Source: Plakobranchus ocellatus (lineage: Eukaryota; Mollusca; Gastropoda; Plakobranchidae). From it: 22,684 nt of DNA. How positions within the stretch are numbered: the stretch's first letter is position 1; every line of letters starts with the position of its first letter. The stretch is taken from contig BLXT01000945.1 in the NCBI GenBank assembly GCA_019648995.1, forward strand, positions 1,789,565 through 1,812,248, given 5' to 3'. The position numbers and the translations under genes are program-made. Under the pieces are notes generated by a model, which worked only from the letters and a program-made list of their open reading frames with translations, did no database searches and had not been told where the DNA came from. This document shows, piece by piece, positions 9,646-19,329 of the stretch.

Positions 9646-12600
9646 CTGGTAAAAATATAGACAAAAAATTTCAATAAAACAAATATTGCTGCATTTAGAA
9701 ATATAATTTGAATCATAATTTTTGCACCTGACACATTTAACTGAATAGCTGTAGTTACTTTCAAATATTATGTTTCCTAAAACAATAATTTCATTTTTTT
9801 CTCCCAAATTAATAAAATTAAGAATCAAATAATACACTCAAAAAAATTTCTCTCATCTCGGAAGTTTGCTTTTATATCTTTTCACAAAAAATATAAACTT
9901 GTGAAGCATTACTACAAAATGAGACATTTTCCAACAAAAACTGCCACTGATTAATGGGTTAATGCATTCTGGAACACATTCCTAGCACATATATAATGAT
10001 ATGAAGAGAATTATAAGTACTGTAATAAAAAAAAAAAATCTGTGAATGCCATAAAATGTCTCAGCTTGTATTGCTTATTTCAATTTGATCTCTGTAACAT
10101 GGAATAGTTAGACTCATTGGCATTTCTTCTTTATTACTTGTCTTCTCAAAGCATGTTATTTTCATATCATGCTACTTGCTACTTTATATATATGTACAAC
10201 TAAAAAGCTTACTATCCATTGCAATTTTATTTCCTTTTATTTTTCATTTGAGTACTTTTATTAATTCTACTTGGACTGATATAGCAAAATTTCTCTAATA
10301 CCTACTTTTAAATTGTATCATAATCTAAGTTTTACATTTATCTGAAACTAAAATAGATCATGCCGCCTTTATTTAAAAAAAAAAACAACAAATAAACTTT
10401 ACACCCTTAAAGTGATTACTAATAAACAGTATTATGAGCAGCACTATTTGTTAAAAAAATTCTTCGATTTAAAATAAACAAATCCTATACTTTTCACAAA
10501 AAAAGCACATCAGAAGACAATTATTATTGTCTCTACCATGTCAGATCAAATAATAGTTCAAAGTGTTATTTTGATAAACAATTTTACAGGTTTCTAGCTT
10601 ACACTATATCAACTTATTTTACCTGCATGACCATTTCCCAGTTGGTTGTTGTTCTTGCACCAGACAATCCAGACTGAGAGATAGCTATCTCATGTTCTAC
10701 CACAGTGCCCTGATACATTGGAGTGGGATCATTTGCTCGAGACGCAGGTTTTTCAAAGAACCATTGTGAGTTCATCTGAGCCGATGCTGTCAAAAACCCT
10801 GCCTGTATACATCAAATCAACAACAAAAATTAAATAAAAAGCCTACTCAAAATCATAAAGAGAAAATAAGCAAACAAAGAGATATCTAAAAATGTAAAAT
10901 TCTCCAGAGAAGGTTGATTAGTGATCAATTTGTGAACAAAGGGAGACTATTTCAAAGGATTAAAAAATTTCATTTCAGTACCAAATACATTAAACATCTT
11001 CAGTTGGAACTCCAAGTCTAAAAATGAAAACTGCAAAAAACATACCGAGAATAAAAAATTTTCTGTACCTGAGTGCTTTGAGTTTCATCCATAAAAATTT
11101 CTACAAGCCTGTAGCCCTGGCCAAGATTCTGTGCAAGTATGCCCAACCAATCACAGTGGACTACTGGAGTTGGTCTCAGTCCTGCTGAGTATGATACTTG
11201 AATTGGAGCATTCACAACATTATACATGTAGGTTTCTCCTCTCCCACTCATAGGGTATTCGAAGAAAAGATCAACCCCTTTCACTGCAAAAAAAGTGGAA
11301 ATAAAAAAAAAACAAAATGTATCTTATTTTGTGGCAAAACAAGCAGATTATGCAAAAACAAAAAAAAAACGAAGAAAAAAAAAGCACAAAAAATTGTCTT
11401 CATACATTCTTTTTGCTATCTTTGTTGTCTCTCAGGTCAACCTCGTCAGAGCTACACTGGTTTTCTAGTTGGCTTAGCTATTCAAATTTCAATCAGATAA
11501 TCTCTATTTCTGGTGCATACGGATAATACAAACTAGTAATATATGAGGGTTTGCCAAAATGTGGGCTGTCATCATAGTTATGTGCCAAATATTTTCTACA
11601 AGCCTTATTTTAAAAAAAAATTAACTCATCAATACATAAGTTTTGATTTTGTGATTGTAATAGCTTACAAAGTACTGCTTTATGTTTAAAAAATCAGTTT
11701 TGGATGCATCCTTGCTGCCTAAATTAACCAAATAAGTTTCGAACATAACTTTGATGACAAAATGACCAAAAAAAAGTGGTCACCCATCAACAAATTAAGT
11801 TCATTCACCACCAAGTAAAGAGACATAGACCAATTTCTTTTACATGGATCTACTCCTGCTATCCAACTCTGCATGGATTTTTACCTCAATGATACTCAAT
11901 TGGGCTTATCCCTTTTGTAATTGGAGATTCCTTTTTTTAAAATGCAGTAAAAAACATGACACAATTTTGGGGTCCATTTTTTGGCAATTGCTCATATGTT
12001 ATCTCCTACTCACTCGGCATTCTCTGATGCATTGAAAAAGAAATCTGTGTAGTCTCTTGTCCAGTTAGTTCTATGCAAACCAGACGACCACCATTTTGTG
12101 TATTGTTTGCAATGGTTTGGAACAGGTGAGAGGTATCAGTATAAACCTGAGAATGCGTAGAGATGATACCAGTGTACATAAACTGTGGTTGGATAACTGA
12201 CTTCTCAATCCGCAGCTGATAACGTTCTTGTTCTGGTTGTTGAGGGTAACGGCAAAAAATTCCCTGGAAAGGCATGTTCACACTCTGACTGAAAAGGCCT
12301 CCTGTACGTTGCACCTGATTCAAGACAGTGAAACACCAATGACAAATTTTCAGTATTATACTCATTTAGAATGCTGTCCGGAGCTTGAAATGAAAAACAC
12401 AAAGGTAAGCTAAGGGTTTTTACCATACAGTCAGCAGCTGATTTTACGGAGTAAATTAAGATTTTGAAAAAATAAATGACACTCATTTAAACTGTATATC
12501 ATATAAACATATCTTTAATTATACATAAATTCAAAACTTAAATGATGCAACAATTTCTTTTTTAAACATGCATACTTTCAGAGAACAATACCCACAAATC

Positions 12601-13996
12601 TTTACAATTTGGATCAAAATAGATTTTGATGATGTCTTGATAAAAGAAGTTTTCATGTGAAATATTGAGACTAGTCACATGTTTGTAAAAAAAACCAACT
12701 AATCTTTGAAAAAATAATGGCTTTATGCAAATTTACATTCAATAAAAGATTTCATGACTTAATTTTTTGACAGACAAACAAACATTGTAAAATCTCATTT
12801 AGATATTATTCCTGTCAAACTACTCTGATTTTCTATGCAAAGGAATTAAATCCAATTAAAGAAACCTACTGTAAACTATTCCTGATTTTTTAAATGCTTT
12901 TGAAGGTTTAAAACTTTAAAGAAATCTTTGATTTCTGAAGATGAGCATGCCATTGCCATGCTGCCTAAAACTATCTGTATCACCATAGATCTCTGGCTTG
13001 CCTACCCTTCTTATGTGTTTTGCTAGGGGCTACAATACGCTTAAGTATTGCCACTTTTTACAGAACATTTCTCTTGTGAAAAACGGTACTGCTTTGTTCC
13101 CAATGATTTAACTGAACTGACTGAAATTGGCTTTTTCATAAGCAAAGACACCAAACACAAAAAAAGTTCTAACAAATTTTAAAAAAATTACCTCTCCTGG
13201 GATGTGATAAAATGTGAGCAATCTGTATCCCTGATCCATTGTCTGGGCCAATACTGGGTAATAAGCATCTACATTACTTGTGACCATTTCACCTACAGAA
13301 AAACTGAAGTGTATGGGAGTCGTCATTGTGACCTGCAACGAGCGGCAGATATATTCAGTATTATTTATTTTGCACTTTTCAATTTGATTTTCAGTGCTTA
13401 TTGTGCAAAGCTCTTCCACAAGGAGGTGATGTCTAGCATTCAGGCCCGTGTCAGGCTGGCATTGGTAGCAGGTTGGGACTTGTGACAGAAACCAAAGTCC
13501 CTGCATATCCCTGGGCAGGTTCCTTAGCCACCTAGCCATCGAAGCCCAGATTTTAAAAACAAAATTACAATTTGCATAATAGCATAACCCCCCTCCTCCT
13601 TTTTGTCAATTCCTCTTTCCCTTAAAAGCATATTAGGAAAAAACACAAATTCTATTCTTTAAAAACTAGAACTGTAGATCTGCATATTACTATATATCTA
13701 AAGGGTATAAAATATAAAAAAAATTCTAAAGTATTTCTACATTGACAATAAATAACTTTTTAACAAAGTTTTAAGGATAAATGGGGACATAATTAGACTT
13801 ATGCCCATTTAAAAACACATTGAATTTGAAATATCTAGATATTCTCTATGTGTGCTGCAGCATATAAGAAGCTGACCTGTGTGTTGACAAATTGGTACTG
13901 AGCGCATGGTCCAGGGTAAGGGGGCTCCTGAGGCTGAAAGGCTGCTGGTGTTTTTGACAGCACCTGTCCACTAGTGCGACTTCCTGAGTTACCCAT
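9523..13996 (-). CDS. raftlin-like protein, complete six-coding-exon gene (359 aa)
   Basis: Coding exons on the minus strand are 13996-13877, 13332-13192, 12314-12014, 11283-11069, 10802-10623 and 9645-9523 (with stop). They total 1080 nt, all introns are GT/AG and all junctions keep frame (phases 0,0,1,0,0). The product starts MGNSGSRT, a good N-myristoylation signal, and has no transmembrane segment. Along its length it follows the raftlin order: a QGYRLL block (74-79), RYQLRIE (118-124), NGGRLVCIE (161-169), DWL..LAQ..GQGYRLVE (232-249), YQGTVVEHE (270s-290s) and the closing GNRGWELACILETP...QKCLLFFQRR (322-356). The last blocks resemble the raftlin VVEQWT and GW.LT.VLPTP...K.IVFLQRP motifs. 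Vertebrate raftlins are acylated lipid-raft proteins of about 500-580 residues acting in receptor signalling and endocytosis; this one is shorter and lacks their disordered linker and C-terminal tail. The start has A at -3 and G at +4. Family assignment is from memory, without a search; which paralogue it matches is unresolved. Confidence 0.82.
10623..10802 (-). CDS. raftlin-like coding exon 5 (residues 260-319)
   Basis: Acceptor GTATACAG|GCAGGG and donor ATGCAG|GTAAAA, 60 codons, phase 0. It contains MNSQWFFEKPA, parallel to MPFQGIFCRYP of coding exon 3, and QGTVVEHEIAIS, which resembles the VVEQWT motif of raftlins. Confidence 0.86.
11069..11283 (-). CDS. raftlin-like coding exon 4 (residues 188-259)
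   Basis: Acceptor TTTTGCAG|TGAAAG (phase 1) and donor ACTCAG|GTACAG (phase 0). It carries NAPIQVSYSAG and CDWLGILAQNLGQGYRLVE, the second copy of the coding exon 2 motif. Confidence 0.86.
12014..12314 (-). CDS. raftlin-like coding exon 3 (residues 88-187 plus one base)
   Basis: Acceptor GAATCAG|GTGCAA. The donor I chose is CCGA|GTGAGT because it matches consensus and is the only one that joins the next exon in frame (A+TG gives Met188). The neighbouring GA|GTAGGA would break the frame. It contains FCRYP, RYQLRIE and NGGRLVCIELTGQ. Confidence 0.83.
13192..13332 (-). CDS. raftlin-like coding exon 2 (residues 41-87)
   Basis: Acceptor TTGCAG|GTCACA and donor GGAGAG|GTAATT; exactly 47 codons, phase 0 at both ends. 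It carries TTPIHFSFS and YYPVLAQTMDQGYRLL, the first copy of the motif repeated in coding exon 4. Confidence 0.85.
13350..13550 (-). repeat. possible degenerate tRNA-derived SINE in intron 1 of the raftlin-like gene
   Basis: A GC-richer 200-bp patch in an AT-rich intron, just upstream of coding exon 2. On the minus strand GATGGCTAGGTGGCTAAGG (near 13541-13523) resembles a tRNA A box of the Ser/Leu type. The expected B box is badly eroded. The rest reads as open sequence but is intronic. SINE is the best guess and is not certain. Confidence 0.35.
13877..13996 (-). CDS. raftlin-like coding exon 1 (residues 1-40)
   Basis: It encodes MGNSGSRT with Gly2 and Ser6 as a myristoylation signal, a Ser/Pro-rich stretch, then YPGPCAQYQFVN at 27-38, which resembles YPMSGRGETYMYNVVN at 197-212 in the second half. 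The donor is CACAG|GTCAGC, a GTC rather than the usual GTA/GTG start, but the join to the next exon keeps phase 0. Upstream, TGCTTTCAG ending at 14012 is a good acceptor, so the 5' UTR is probably spliced and this exon likely starts at 14011. Confidence 0.82.
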
Positions 13997-14359
13997 GTTT
14001 TTTTAACCTTACTGAAAGCATATGTTTGTCATGATAATAAGTCATTGGAGAAAGAATAAAAAGAAAAGAAAAAAACTTATATAGGTAAATGACAATCAAA
14101 ATTTTTAAAAAAAATCTGTAAAAGATAAGAATACCTAGTTTTGATAGGTATAAAATGCATAGAATGTACTTTGACACTGCATGAAATGAAAAAACAAAAA
14201 AAAGAAAAAAAAAAGTTGGGGAACTCAGGACAGATTTGAAATTAAATTTTTCACATTCATTATGAAATTATTTTTATGAAAGTAAAATAATTGTCCCCTT
14301 GTTTTAAAAATATTCAGGGTAAATAAAATTGGGAGAGTCTCCATACTGTGGAACCATTA

Positions 14360-14600
14360 TTTGAGGTGACTCATGATTAGAGTAGAGACAGAGTGGAGTC
14401 ACATTTCACAGTGCCTCCTAGTTCTCAGTGATCCCTCTCTGTTGGCACAAAATTTCTATAAAACCGTTATCAGGGGAAAGAGTAAAGTAATGAAAAATGA
14501 CTTGACCAGGACTGGGGTTCGAACCTTGGACTTCTGTCTTGGTAGTCAACTGCCCTACCAGATAAGCCACGGCTTCTCCTCGGAAAAGAGTACAGCCTCA
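14360..14600 (-). repeat. tRNA-derived SINE-like repeat
   Basis: On the minus strand an A box, TGGCTTATCTGGTAGGGC (14569-14552), is followed after 26 nt by a near-perfect B box, GGTTCGAACCCC (14525-14514). These are the two internal RNA polymerase III promoter parts of a tRNA. The flanks do not pair as an acceptor stem and the anticodon arm is poor, so this is not a working tRNA gene. The GC-rich body continues to about 14360. The exact ends and any target-site duplication are not clear. Confidence 0.6.
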
Positions 14601-14769
14601 AAAAATCTCTTCACAGCGGCTCCTCATTCCCCACACAGGATTGGACAGTGAATCCGTTTTTAAGACATTAAATTTAGCTCTCAGTTCAATTGGGAAAGTG
14701 GCACAATGACAATAGGGAGAGGCTGGGGAATGGCAGGTCGGTTGACATGTGTCTTTATTTACCATTCTT

Positions 14770-14905
14770 AATGTTCCCCTTCTCCCTCTCCACCTCTTCC
14801 TCTATGTATTTCTTTCTCACTTTTCTCTCCTAGTTTATCCACCCTCATTCTCTCTCCACCCATCCCTCACTTTTTCTTTCTTTCTCTCACAATTTCTTTC
14901 TATTT
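14770..14905. repeat. polypyrimidine (C/T) low-complexity tract
   Basis: About 135 bases almost entirely C and T on the plus strand, with CTCTCC, TTTCTTTC and CTCTCT units. The Ser/Leu/Phe-rich open frame through it is a composition effect. Confidence 0.85.
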
Positions 14906-16804
14906 ATTTAATCATTCATTCAACTTTTAATCAACAATCTTAAATAAAATGAACCACCAAAGTGTTGGGATGAGGCGCAGCTAGAGAGAGGAGTTTGTGA
15001 TCCGATAGTTTGAGATTTCACATCACATTGGTTTCACTGTGCAGTGGGGTGAATTGTGATAGTATTAGTAGTGTGAAATGTAATTGTGAGTCCAATCTAT
15101 CTCCATTCTTAGCCTTTACTTAGTTAACTGCATTTTCTGTGGGAATGTCCTAGCTAGATGTCATGATCTGATTAATTAAAATGAGTCTGTGTTTATATTC
15201 AATACATTGAAATAAAATTTATTACTACAGGTACTTTGGGTTTCTTCAAGTACTGTCAACAACATTATATTACTAAGTGTTAGTGTTGGTCTGGTCAAAG
15301 TAGCCTAGATACCTAAGGCTCAATGAAAGATAAAGCAGAGATAATTCTTCTAGCCTTATGTCTAATTTTAGGCCCAGTTCTTACAAAAAATGCAAATTCC
15401 ACTGATCATGAACATTTTGCATTATATATTGCATTATAAAGGGCCTTCATTTACTTCTATGGTCAAAAAATGATAATGTTCTAGAGTCTTATCATCAAGC
15501 CATATGATATATTGGCTCAATTTTAAGAATATATGCACTCTTTTAGCTCTGAGTAAGTCAAGTGTTGTTCGTAGGTTCTGTGCCCATTATCTGCACCTTT
15601 TATTGGAAATTTCTACTTTGGTACCTGCCTACCTTTGCTAACAGTGAAATTAAGAAGTCATTGACAGATAATGTAAATAGAGACACTTTAACCTGAATCT
15701 TCACAATTTCTTATTCACAACAAGAAAGACTTATAAATTTGTTTTTAACACATCAAAAACTCCACAAAAAACATCAATTCCCAAACAAATATCAGAAGGG
15801 TTTTAAAGAAAAAATCCCCTTTTTGTTGTATTTTGAATCAAAATATATGTAAAGTATGCATTCTCTTCCAGTGTCAAAATTGGAGAAAAAATTTTACAGA
15901 AGAAAGTAAAGGGAAAATCAGTAGAAAATGAAATATTTTAAATTCTTTTATTTTGCAGTTGGTTCCTTCATGTGGAAACCCTTCCATAAAATACACTACA
16001 TATATTTTTCTTCCTTATTTTTAGACTTTTTTTTTTCATTTTAAAAAATCTGCTGCCTCCATAGTTCAATGTCCTGAAACATTGAGCTTTAAAATGATAA
16101 CACACTTAACTATAAATGTAGATCAGACTATGAGATCTATGACTTACTTTGAAAAAGGACTAACCTAAAAAACAATGCTTTTATATTTTATAAAAAGCCC
16201 CACACATATTCACTTGCAATGTGTAACTTGTAACAGTAGATTCAATTAAAACAAAAAAGTTATTAAACAATTAGATCTATAACGGTTGGCCTTCCTAAAT
16301 TGCCTATGTACACAAAAAAGGTTATCTCTATGGATGGTAGATGCTTACCAACTTTTTTTGAAAAATTATGGCAGAACTATAAAACAATTATGAAAATGGT
16401 AAACTTCTTTTCTATCACTTATTCTTGTTTCATTCTCTCTCTCTGTATTTGTATTTGAAAAGTTTGCTACAATTGGGATCCATGAACATAAACACAGCTG
16501 CCATGATCGAAAAAAGTTTAAAATAAAGATGTTTTTGTTATTTTCATTGGTATTAACAATTTAAACATTGTGTGTACTTGACTAAAATTACCCTTCATTT
16601 TGTCATTAAAATTAATATTATAACGGGATGTAAATGTAAAATCCCTATATAAACCTGAAAAAAAAATTAGAACACATTTTGGGAAAAGAGGGATGAGATA
16701 TATAATTTTATTATAAACATTAAACATATCATATAGATCTCATAAAAAAATTACGATCAAGATTTTAAATTCATTCATAGTTAACACATGAAAAAATGAT
16801 ACAT

Positions 16805-16900
16805 TGCCACTGGCTAAAATGGCTTTACATATTTCCCACTGATCTAGTGATCTGAGTTTGAAACCCACTCAGGTCTGTTCGTGGGTGAAGGTAATCAGAG
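16805..16900 (+). repeat. tRNA-derived SINE-like head
   Basis: Plus strand: TGGCTAAAATGGCT (A-box-like, from 16811), a CCACTGATCTAGTG anticodon-arm-like hairpin (16836-16849), then GAGTTTGAAACCC (degenerate B box, 16854-16866) and CACTCAGGT. Order and spacing match a tRNA-derived SINE head, degenerated by C-to-T type changes. Not a functional tRNA. The body beyond 16900 cannot be delimited. Confidence 0.5.
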
Positions 16901-17177
16901 ATAGGAAACTAAGTAAGAATCTAGATTAGATCTAGAGGAAGACAGTGAATCGTGTAAAGGAGATAAACTTTTCCCAAAGGTTTCTTTAGACAGAATTTTA
17001 AGCAAGTGGTTACATTGCCTTGAACTTTGCTTTGTATGAGCAAACAGAGAAAAATCTTTTCCATACTCAATCAAGATAAGATGTAAAATCTAGATCTTGG
17101 GCTTCTCTAATTGAAATCTAGATCAAGAGTAGATCTAAGCCCCAGAATAGACCAAGTAACCTACTTATAGCTTACAC

Positions 17178-17345
17178 GGTAATTCTTACCATCTGCGGTC
17201 CCTACGATACCAATAATACTGACTAAATGAAGTGAGCTTAGTTGATGATGTAATATTTAAAAATAAAACGCGCTAGTGTAAAAATGAACAACGTGTGTAT
17301 TCGGACACAGGTCCACATAATCATTTTTCTTTATTTGGACACGAA
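17178..17345 (+). repeat. left arm of the 2.4 kb inverted-repeat unit; possible 5' exon of the raftlin-like gene
   Basis: Pairs with 19330-19549. On the minus strand it ends GACCGCAGATG|GTAAGAATT, a strong splice donor at 17189-17188 that points towards the raftlin-like gene. A non-coding first exon ending here could splice to the acceptor before 14011. CpG-containing sequence (CTGCGGTCCCTACG, AAACGCGC) would fit a promoter. This is inference from one donor and composition. Confidence 0.4.
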
Positions 17346-17349
17346 CATT

Positions 17350-17365
17350 TTTGTGACATCACAAA
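17350..17365. repeat. perfect palindrome TTTGTGA-CA-TCACAAA
   Basis: Seven-base arms with a two-base centre, immediately inside the left arm of the inverted-repeat unit. It could be a protein-binding site or part of a transposon subterminal region; function unknown. Confidence 0.6.
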
Positions 17366-17487
17366 TTAGTGTATTTTTAGACAAAACGCATCTTTTTTTG
17401 AGGAGGTACGTTTACTGGTTACCTGTTTTGAGAATTACCAGTAAATATTTTCCCTCTTATTTTGAGCATGCTCACCAAGAAGAATGG

Positions 17488-17636
17488 TCATACTTTTTTC
17501 TGCTTTGCAAAATTTGAGACAGCATCGAGAAATTCATCCACAGATTCTAAAACTTTCCTCGTCAAAAGATCAGATGAATCTCTCTCTTTTGCATTCTGGC
17601 CATGAGGAGGGCCTGAAAGCCTGTTGTACGGACTGG
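17488..17636 (-). other. candidate terminal exon of an unknown minus-strand gene
   Basis: After an acceptor-like TTTCTGTGTATAG (ending at 17637) the minus strand is open for 48 codons to a TGA at 17490-17488. It starts SPYNRLSGPPHGQNAKERDS and ends with an amphipathic stretch, KVLESVDEFLDAVSNFAKQK. A minus-strand AATAAA lies at 17335-17330. The composition looks protein-like but I recognise no family, no upstream partner exon was found, and a 48-codon open frame can arise by chance. It lies inside the inverted-repeat unit. Confidence 0.28.
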
Positions 17637-17653
17637 CTATACACAGAAACAAA

Positions 17654-19329
17654 CCATCTCTGTCTTTATCATTTCAACCTCCATATCTCTCTCTCACTCT
17701 CTCAGTAATGACGAAGCATAAATGAATAAAAACAGGTCTTAACTTTACTTTGAAAGAGAATAATAGAATAACATGACGTATCGATACAATTTTTCAACAG
17801 CTCCTGTGACGCCATTTCTAGATCCAATAAATAAAGCACTTTGTTTCGAAATTAAATCCAATTTTTTTTATTAAAATGTGTCTAAAAATCATTTTTTTTC
17901 ATTTTTGAATAAAGGGAAGCAACTAAAGGGAAAGATCTATGTGCAATTCTCTAAATATTTTTCTTTCAATTTTTGTCTATTTTAAATCATTTAAAAACCA
18001 TGTTTTTAACAGTATAAAAATGAAGAACACTTTGCAAAATTTGATATCTGTGTAGTGCACAGGTAGATCTATTTATTTTTTTGTTTTTGTTTGTAAGACA
18101 AGCATAACAATGTTGTCCACAAAGTTAAGTTTTGAACTTTTTTTTTGAACAATTTTTTTAAAACATATATTTTTATCTTTATTTTTTCTTTCACATTGCA
18201 ATTTAGCTAATTGTTTGATTGAATTCGACGACTGATAGGAGAATAAAATAATTCTGAATGTTTTCAATCAATCAAAATTTAGTTTATGGATCTAAATCCA
18301 ACAGGTGATCGATGAGACGGTATCATCGAAGGCTTAGAGATCTACTAATTATTGAAATTCCGGCTTTTTGTTAGATCTGCCACACAAATAGGAATAAATT
18401 AAATATTTCACATAAAATTTCAATGCAACGCAATTTTAAGGGAATTTCTTTATAGGTCTAAAATAACGCTAATCGCTACTTGTGTGGAGAAAATCACATC
18501 ATTTGCCGATGATTCGGAATCAAATCAGGCCTATCGCCGATGTTTGAAATCTCCAATGTTTTTAAACATGTCAGCTTTAAATTATATACATGTAGTTTGC
18601 TCAAATTTTGATTCGAGGAAAAATGCTTGTCACAAATCAGAACAATGGGTGTTGAATAACAGGTGAATGTAAGCAGTAAGGCATATATATCTGCACATCG
18701 ACTCATTAAAAAGCAATTAATCTGTTCAAAACCGATGTAAGAAATTGCGAGCCAGACATTATCTACTGGCGAATCTTGTAAATACCCACTACGCTCCTAT
18801 ATATGGATTCCAACATTCTTCATTTTAAATTATGTGTTTCGATATCCTCTTTCGATATTTCACGCAGATTCTGGCAATGGGGCCCTGGAACATATTTGTG
18901 TGTCTGTGGGCCTTACATCCGCAAATGCATGAGTGTCATTTAAACAACCAAAACCCAATAACGACAGATTCAATTAATACAAAATTTGGACAGAATGTGC
19001 TCTATTCATGTTATATTAAATCTCAAATAGTCCCCATAAAAAAAAGTTGAGTGTGATGGGACTACACGCCTACAGAGTCCATCCCTGAGTAAATGTTGTC
19101 TGCCCGAATTTCTAACATTAGCGACAAGCAAACCATTATAAATTTGTAGCATTAAATAACAAATACACAAAATCGCTGCTTTTGCTGCATCCCCTTTGCT
19201 AATTCGTCCATCTAACATAAAATCATGTGAAGTGAACGAATAATTATTTTAAGGCTGCTTGAAGTTTGTTTTTCTTTTGAGGTCACTCCACTTCCTGTGA
19301 AATTGATTATGTATGATTTAAATTGTAGA
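17654..19329. other. interior of the 2.4 kb unit, no recognisable gene
   Basis: Mostly AT-rich. Plus-strand open frames at 18484-18666 (ending at a donor-like AACAG|GTGAAT) and 18832-19050 and a minus-strand one at 19218-19006 are the longest. None resembles a transposase, reverse transcriptase or any protein I know. Non-autonomous transposons commonly carry such filler. Confidence 0.45.

Larger units (their letters stand above)
14012..17177. other. 5' non-coding side of the raftlin-like gene, no further coding exon seen
   Basis: Apart from the SINE-like repeats and the pyrimidine tract listed separately I find no convincing exon. The start of the raftlin-like gene is expected to the right, because an acceptor sits at 14014-14012 just before the start codon. 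Most of this stretch is therefore probably a 5' UTR intron. Confidence 0.45.

Noticed and set aside
11198..11526. Plus-strand open frames overlapping the raftlin-like coding exon 4 region
   Set aside because: They are antisense to a well-supported minus-strand exon and run through A-rich intron sequence.
12205..12486. Second minus-strand open frame overlapping coding exon 3
   Set aside because: It is the wrong frame over the exon and lacks the motifs; the spliced frame continues cleanly into the neighbours.
13108..13539. A 143-codon minus-strand open frame starting MARWLRNLPRDMQ
   Set aside because: Only its middle part (13332-13192) is coding exon 2. The front part reads through a SINE-like intron patch and the end reads into the next intron.
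14514..14580. Functional tRNA gene
   Set aside because: A and B boxes are good, but there is no pairing acceptor stem and the anticodon arm is poor, so it is better read as a SINE head.
9449..17303. Shared 15-mer ACAACGTGTGTATTC at about 9450 and 17289
   Set aside because: One exact 15-mer match in a window this size is not far from chance, and the flanks do not align.
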